Of a stretch of DNA of 64,000 nucleotides, positions 59,178-64,000 are shown one piece after another. The notes beneath the pieces are model-generated. The model was not told the DNA's origin. It was given only the letters and a program-made list of their open reading frames with translations, and did not search any database. The stretch's first letter is position 1; every line of letters begins with the position of its first letter. The position numbers were made by a program, and so were the translations under genes. This stretch comes from Streptomyces sp. TLI_053 (GTDB lineage Bacteria > Actinomycetota > Actinomycetes > Streptomycetales > Streptomycetaceae), in contig NZ_LT629775.1 in NCBI RefSeq assembly GCF_900105395.1, positions 6,723,501-6,787,500 on the forward strand, read 5' to 3'.

Positions 59178-59644
59178 ATCTGGCCCCCTCCTGGAGAAGC
59201 CGGCCCGGCCACCCGGCGGACCCCGAACGTCAGGGCGTGGCGCCCCACCCGGGCTGGCCGACCGTTGTCGACGGCGATCCGGCAGCGCTGCCCGTGCCCC
59301 GGAATCAACCACCATGCTTCCCGCCCGGGCAGGCCCCCGGCCATCGTGGTCCACCACGAGATCGGGCCCGCCGACCGGTCCCCGCCGATCGGGGGGAGGC
59401 AACGCTTTCCGACCCCCAGGTGGTCTGGAACATGGGAGAGGTGCATCGAAGAGGCCGCCGGACACCGCAAAACCGACAAATCGGGAGGCCGTGGCGGTCC
59501 GGCCGGGAAACCGGCCCCCGGGGCGGAAACCTGACTCGCCAGTAACACGTGGTTAGGACGTCAAGCCGTTTACCCGGTAGAACGACAGGGTGTGCCCGTT
59601 CGGACACCGACGAAGACCCGGGAAGGGCAAAGAGGAGCACCTGA
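59178..59644. promoter_or_regulatory. Divergent regulator intergenic region
   Basis: 467 bp without a convincing gene between the two LuxR-type genes. The last 100 bp are less GC-rich, with TTTACCC...GTAGAAC (about 59569-59582) as a possible promoter of the rightward gene. AGAGGAG at about 59630 is its ribosome binding site. An imperfect inverted repeat (TTCCGACC / GGTCTGGAA) lies at 59407-59429. Confidence 0.4.
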
Positions 59645-62600
59645 ATGAGCACCGCCACGTCCACCCGCCTCGTGGACCGCGAACCGCAGCTGCGGCTGAT
59701 CACCGACCGGGCCGCCGACGCCCGCCGCGGCACCGGCCACGTCCTGCTGCTCACCGGCGCCGTCGGCACCGGCCGCACCGCACTCCTCGCCGAGGCCGCA
59801 CGCAGGGCCGCCGCCGACGGCACCACCGTGCTCCGGGCCCGCTGCTCCGCCGAGGAGACCACCACCCCCTACGCGGCCGCCCGCCAGCTCTTCGACACCG
59901 GCCCGACCCCCGCCGGCCCCTACGCCCACACCGCCTGGACCCCCCGCACAGCGTCCACCGCCCCCACCGAGACGCCCGCCGACGGCACCGGACCCGACAC
60001 CGCCGAATCCACCCTCTGGTCCCTCCTCCGACTGCACGGCACCCACCACCCGCTGCTCCTCGCGATCGACGACATCCACCTCGCCGACGAACCCTCCCGC
60101 CGCTGGCTGCGCCAGGTCGCCCGTCGCATCGACCGCCTGCCCGCCCTGCTGATCGCCACCGAACCCCGACAGGCCACCCTCACCGGCCGGACCGACCGCT
60201 TCGCCCGCGACCTGCCGCCCGAACTCGCCACCACCCTGCGCCTCGCCCCGCTCGGCACCCCGGCGGCCGTCCAGCTCGCCGGACAGCGGCTCGGACCCGG
60301 CACACCCCCCACCCTCGCCGCCGACTGCGCCCGCGCCACCGGCGGCAACCCGCTGCTGCTCACCGCACTGCTCGCCGACCTCGCGGCGACCGACGACAGG
60401 CACGACAGGCACGACAAGCACGACAGGAACGACAAGCACGACAGCCCGCACGGGAACCCGGCCGACACCGCCCCACCCGCCGCAACGCTCCCCCCGACCC
60501 TCCCCGAGCAGTGCGGCGCCCTCCCCGGCGGCGCCTTCGCCGAAGCCGTCGAAACCTGGCTGCACGGCGCCGGCGAACACGCCGTCACCGCCGCCCGCGT
60601 CCTCGCCCGGATGCGCGAACACCCCGCCGCCGACACCACCCCCACCCCCGGCACCCCGCCCCTGGACCCCGTCCCCCTGCTCGCCCACCTCGCCGCCGCC
60701 GACCCCGGCCGCCTCACCGGCTGGCTCGCCGACCTCACCGCCCACCACCACCTCGACACCCCCGACACCGGCCACTGGCCCCGCTTCGCCCACCCCCTGC
60801 TCGCCGACGCCGTCCTCACCGGCCACGCCCCCGGACACCGCGCCGACGTCCACCTCGCCGCCGCCGAGCACCTCCACCACGCCGGCGCCCCCGACGAACT
60901 CGTCGCCGGCCACCTCCTGCTCACCCCCGCCCCCGCCCCCCACTGGGCCCCCGACACCCTGCGCCGCGCCGCCCGCGCCGCCGCCGACACCGACCGCCCC
61001 GCCGACGCCGTCGCCCTGCTGCGCCGCGTCCTCGCCGAACCCCTCAGCGACCGCCGCCGCGGACTGCTGCTCTCCGAACTCGGCAGCCTCGAAGTCACCC
61101 TCGGCCCCGCCGAACGCACCGTCGGACTGCGCCACCTCGCCGAAGCCGTCCACCTCCAGCAGACCGACGAAGGCGTCTTCCGCGCCGCCGGCACCCTCGG
61201 CGCCGTCCTCGCCACCCGCGGCGACACCGCCGCCGCCATCGAACTCATGGACGAACTGGCCCACCGGTTCGCCGACCAGGACGACGTCCTGCACGCCGTC
61301 CAGGCCGCCACCGCCCAGATCGCCGCCCACGACGGCCGCAGCTGGCTCCAGGTCGTCGAAGGACTCCAACGCCTCGCCACCCGCACCCCGCACCGCCTCG
61401 CACCGCCCGCCTACGCGCTGCTCACCGAATTCGACGCCACCAGCGGCCTGCTCGCCGCCACCGAGGTCGCCGAACGCGTCCACGAACTCGAAGCCTCCCC
61501 CGTCGACCCGCTCTGCCGCTCCTACCTGCTGATCTCCCTCGCCACCCTCTCCCAGTGGGCCGACCTGCTCGACGAGGCCGACGAACTGGCCGTCCGCGGC
61601 CTCTCCCACTTCCGCGGCGGCCCCCTCGACCCCGGCTACCAGTGCCTGCTCAGCGTCCGCGCCGAGGCCAGGATCATGCGCGGCGAGTACCAGGCCCTGC
61701 TGGAGGACTACGCCCTCACCGCCCCCGGCTCCTCCGCCGGCCCCACGACCACCGGCCAGGCACCCGCCCGCACCACCCACCCGGCCACCCCCTGGGGCCC
61801 GCCCGGACTGCCCCGACTGCCCGCCTGGAGCGCCCCCGTCGCCCCGACCGCCCCGACGGCGCCGGTCGCCGGGACCGAGCAGACCGCCCAGACCGCGCCC
61901 GAAGCCCGCACCGCCGCCGGGGACACCACCCCCGCCCGCTACGCCGAACTCCTCGGCCAGCAGAACGCCCACCTCGTCGCCCAGGCCGTCATCGCCCTCG
62001 TCGAGACCGGCCGGCTCTGGCAGGCCCACGGCCTCGCCCGCGCCGTCGCCGCCGACCGCGCCCGCGACTCCTGGGAATGGAACGAATACCTCTACGCCCG
62101 CGGCCTGCTCCGACTCGCCTCCGGCGAACCCGCCGAAGCCCTCGCCGACCTCCTCGAATGCGGCCGCCGCCAGGGCGAACGCCAGGTCCACAGCCCCATC
62201 GTCACCCCCTGGCGCTCCGCCGCCGCCGAATGCCACCTCCAACTCGGCGCCCCCGGCCCGGCCGTCACCCTCGCCGAGGAAGAACTCCGCCTCGCCCGGA
62301 TCTGGGGCACCCCGCGCACCGTCGGCCGCGCCCTGCGCGCCCTCGCCGCAGCCACCGGCGGACGGCACGGCCTCGACCTCGCCACCGAAGCCGTCCAACT
62401 GCTGCGCACCGCCGAGATCGACACCGAACTCGTCCCCGCCCTCATCACCTACGGCCGACTGCTCGGCGACGGCGGCCGGCGCGGCGCCGCCCGGCGGGCC
62501 CTGCGCGAGGCCGCCGGACGCGCCGAACGCCTCGGCGCCGTCCGGCAGCGCTCCGCCGCACTGGAGGCGCTGCGGGCCTCCGGCGCACGCGTCGGCCGCG

Positions 62601-62797
62601 GCGACCACGCCGGGGCGGAGGCACTCACCGACAGCGAACTGCGGATCTGCCGGCTCGCCGCCGCCGGGCACTCCAACGCCGAGATCGCCGCCATGCTCCA
62701 CCTCGCGGTACGGACGGTGGAGACCCACCTCACCAACAGCTTCCGCAAACTGGGGGTGCGGCGGCGGCTCGAACTCCCCGGCGCGCTGGAAGCCTGA
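59645..62797 (+). CDS. LAL-type LuxR regulator (AAA ATPase plus HTH)
   Basis: 1050 residues. N-terminal AAA domain: Walker A-like LLTGAVGTGRTALLAEA, in which Arg replaces the usual Lys, and Walker B LLLAIDDIHLAD. About residues 250-267 are an Asp-Arg/Lys-His repeat. A long TPR-like helical middle follows and then the C-terminal LuxR helix-turn-helix LTDSELRICRLAAAGHSNAEIAAMLHLAVRTVETHLTNSFRKLGV. Such large regulators often control metabolite or catabolic genes; the target is unknown. The Lys-to-Arg change may weaken ATP hydrolysis. Confidence 0.88.
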   Translation: MSTATSTRLVDREPQLRLITDRAADARRGTGHVLLLTGAVGTGRTALLAEAARRAAADGTTVLRARCSAEETTTPYAAARQLFDTGPTPAGPYAHTAWTPRTASTAPTETPADGTGPDTAESTLWSLLRLHGTHHPLLLAIDDIHLADEPSRRWLRQVARRIDRLPALLIATEPRQATLTGRTDRFARDLPPELATTLRLAPLGTPAAVQLAGQRLGPGTPPTLAADCARATGGNPLLLTALLADLAATDDRHDRHDKHDRNDKHDSPHGNPADTAPPAATLPPTLPEQCGALPGGAFAEAVETWLHGAGEHAVTAARVLARMREHPAADTTPTPGTPPLDPVPLLAHLAAADPGRLTGWLADLTAHHHLDTPDTGHWPRFAHPLLADAVLTGHAPGHRADVHLAAAEHLHHAGAPDELVAGHLLLTPAPAPHWAPDTLRRAARAAADTDRPADAVALLRRVLAEPLSDRRRGLLLSELGSLEVTLGPAERTVGLRHLAEAVHLQQTDEGVFRAAGTLGAVLATRGDTAAAIELMDELAHRFADQDDVLHAVQAATAQIAAHDGRSWLQVVEGLQRLATRTPHRLAPPAYALLTEFDATSGLLAATEVAERVHELEASPVDPLCRSYLLISLATLSQWADLLDEADELAVRGLSHFRGGPLDPGYQCLLSVRAEARIMRGEYQALLEDYALTAPGSSAGPTTTGQAPARTTHPATPWGPPGLPRLPAWSAPVAPTAPTAPVAGTEQTAQTAPEARTAAGDTTPARYAELLGQQNAHLVAQAVIALVETGRLWQAHGLARAVAADRARDSWEWNEYLYARGLLRLASGEPAEALADLLECGRRQGERQVHSPIVTPWRSAAAECHLQLGAPGPAVTLAEEELRLARIWGTPRTVGRALRALAAATGGRHGLDLATEAVQLLRTAEIDTELVPALITYGRLLGDGGRRGAARRALREAAGRAERLGAVRQRSAALEALRASGARVGRGDHAGAEALTDSELRICRLAAAGHSNAEIAAMLHLAVRTVETHLTNSFRKLGVRRRLELPGALEA

Positions 62798-62903
62798 CGG
62801 GACCGACGGGCGGGCGTGCGTGCGGACGGGCGTGCGGACGGACGGACGGGCGGACGGACGGGCGTGCGTGCGGACGGACGGGCAGGCGGGCGGGGAACGC
62901 GAA

Positions 62904-62932
62904 CGGCCCCGGTCCACGGGGGACCGGGGCCG
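62904..62932. terminator. Bidirectional terminator
   Basis: 12-bp perfect stem CGGCCCCGGTCC / GGACCGGGGCCG (62904-62915, 62921-62932) between convergent genes. The preceding 90 bp are a GGACGG/GGCGTGCG simple repeat. Confidence 0.8.
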
Positions 62933-62954
62933 TACAACCGCTGCCCCGACGCCG

Positions 62955-63668
62955 TCAGGCCGCCGGCACCAGGGCCGCCATCTCGTCCACCGCCCGCGCC
63001 AACTCGGCCGCCGGGTCGGCCCCGTCCACCGCCCACGGCTGCCACGTCAACGCCCGCAGATAACCGTCCACCGCCAGCGGCAGCCGCCGCCGCACGATCG
63101 GCTCCGTGGTCGGCCCCGGACCGGCGCTGCGCAGCCGCTCCAGCAACCCCGGCACGTTCGCCGACGGCGGCAACGGCGCCGAACCCACGAACGCCGCCAA
63201 CTCCTCCAACTGGGGCCAGAGCACCGACGGGACCGGAGGCCGCGAGGACGCCTCCGCCGCCGGGCGCGCGGCCCGCGCGGCCACGGGAGCCAACGGCCGA
63301 GTACGGCGCGCCGTACCCAACGGGAACTCCCGCTCGGCCGGCACAGGCCCCGACACCCCGGAACCCACCGACCCGGACACACTCCCCCCGCTCGACGGAT
63401 CGTCCGGCGGGTCGTCCGGAGAAGTCGGCGGCTTCGGCGGCCCCGAAGGCCCCGGCGGGTCCGGACGCGGCCACAGGGTCACCGTCGCCACGTACGGCCC
63501 CGCCACCAGCAGCGCCGACAACGCCACCGGACTCTGCAACGCGATCGACGCCACCACCCCGACCACCGCCGCCCCGCTCGCCACATAGTGCCGGGCAGAG
63601 GTCAGATACACCCACACCCGCCCACCGGCCCCGTCGGGACCGCCCCCGCCACCGCTACTGGTAGCCAC
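62955..63668 (-). CDS. Membrane-anchored hypothetical protein of the vWA operon
   Basis: 237 residues from GTG 63668 (GAGGAG 4 bases upstream, inside the preceding gene). Two hydrophobic segments (YVASGAAVVGVVASIALQSP and VALSALLVAGPYVATVTLW), a Pro/Ser/Gly linker and a helical C-terminal domain (LWPQLEELAAFVGSAPLPPSANVPGLLERL). Overlaps the vWA gene by 14 bp, so the two are coupled. Function unknown. Confidence 0.6.
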   Translation of the reverse strand: MATSSGGGGGPDGAGGRVWVYLTSARHYVASGAAVVGVVASIALQSPVALSALLVAGPYVATVTLWPRPDPPGPSGPPKPPTSPDDPPDDPSSGGSVSGSVGSGVSGPVPAEREFPLGTARRTRPLAPVAARAARPAAEASSRPPVPSVLWPQLEELAAFVGSAPLPPSANVPGLLERLRSAGPGPTTEPIVRRRLPLAVDGYLRALTWQPWAVDGADPAAELARAVDEMAALVPAA

Positions 63669-64000
63669 GAATCTCCTCGAACGCCCCGTCCAGCGAACCC
63701 GTCCCGTCGAACAACTTCCCACCGGTCAGATCCGCGATCCCCTGCAACTGCTCCTTCGCGGCATCACCGAACAGGATCGGGAACACCGGCGTCGCCTTCT
63801 GCACCGACGACAACCCCCCGTAGAACGTCCGGAAATCCTTGTCCGACGCCCCCTCGTTGCTCTCCCCGTCCGTCATCAGCACGATCGACGTGAACCGGTC
63901 GTCCCCCGCCGCCGACTGCTGCCGCTGGATCACCCGGTACGCCTCCTGCAACGACGAGTACACCGCCGTCCCACCGTCCGCCGACAACGCCTGCACATCC
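63655..64000 (-). CDS. von Willebrand factor A domain protein (N-terminus outside window)
   Basis: The last 115 residues of a larger protein read in from the window edge. vWA features: GGTAVYSSLQEAYRVIQ, FTSIVLMTDGESNEG (the MIDAS aspartate strand) and a C-terminal PVFPILFGDAAKEQLQGIADLTGGKLFDGTG. Likely a secreted or membrane substrate-binding/vWA protein; the upstream part is not visible. Confidence 0.85.
   Translation of the reverse strand, partial: DVQALSADGGTAVYSSLQEAYRVIQRQQSAAGDDRFTSIVLMTDGESNEGASDKDFRTFYGGLSSVQKATPVFPILFGDAAKEQLQGIADLTGGKLFDGTGSLDGAFEEIRGYQ

Noticed and set aside
51610..62797. Right flank as an antibiotic biosynthetic cluster (BtrH, LAL regulator, oxidoreductase)
   Set aside because: No carrier protein, synthase or tailoring genes; the genes are unrelated in orientation and spacing.
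62805..62895. GGACGG/GGCGTGCG repeats as replication iterons
   Set aside because: Irregular simple-sequence repeat next to a terminator with no Rep or partition gene nearby.

Overview
The window is high-GC actinobacterial chromosome. GTG starts, 4-bp start/stop overlaps and strong third-position GC occur throughout. The gene order hisD-C-B-H-priA-hisF-hisI-trpE ... trpC-trpM-trpB-trpA-lgt ... gltB-gltD is that of the Streptomycetaceae core (Streptomyces or Kitasatospora). I cannot separate these two genera from sequence alone.

Layout. (1) 1-5441: the end of an ABC exporter, a DUF2567 membrane protein, a YbaK-type deacylase, a LON-domain protein and a large membrane protein. (2) 5533-11343: the histidine operon, including the bifunctional isomerase gene priA, a 50-residue membrane protein and a RidA-family gene. 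(3) 11444-13720: three leftward genes. (4) 13900-21452: hisI, then the tryptophan genes trpE, trpC, trpM, trpB and trpA, interspersed with small membrane proteins and a Uma2-type protein. PriA links the two pathways: no separate hisA or trpF lies beside these genes. (5) 21653-32209: a MauE/DsbA-like redox pair, lgt, a VIT-family metal transporter and glutamate synthase gltBD. (6) 32357-36222: a secreted protein, an XRE regulator, an aldehyde dehydrogenase and the first 46 codons of a DUF574-type methyltransferase gene.

(7) 36221-50262 is an integrated mobile element of 14,040 bp. It carries a RepSA-like rolling-circle Rep, an FtsK/TraB-type DNA translocase, a small membrane protein of the spread type, a KorSA-like GntR repressor, a NUDIX hydrolase, an XRE/DUF397 pair, zinc-ribbon proteins and a large serine recombinase. 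It is therefore an actinomycete integrative and conjugative element (AICE). It splits the methyltransferase gene. Removing everything between the two GG dinucleotides restores an uninterrupted 290-codon frame through the family motif YYIGGKDNF. Joining the element ends gives an attP with 11-bp perfect inverted arms around GG. The site, the crossover dinucleotide and the element length can thus be read directly from the sequence.

(8) 50261-64000: the methyltransferase remainder, a second Uma2-type protein, AraC and MerR regulators, a quinone-oxidoreductase-like enzyme, a BtrH-domain protein, a Tat-exported 5'-nucleotidase, two LuxR-type regulators and the start of a von Willebrand A operon cut by the window edge.

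The most interesting material is in the element. It holds the exactly defined serine-integrase site in a conserved motif of a multicopy gene family, an integrase with almost no upstream DNA of its own, and two homologous two-stem leader RNAs with covarying pairs. It also holds a 179-nt nested inverted repeat near the left end, a tandem ATGGACAGGT array at a small GntR gene, and an uncharacterised small secreted protein.
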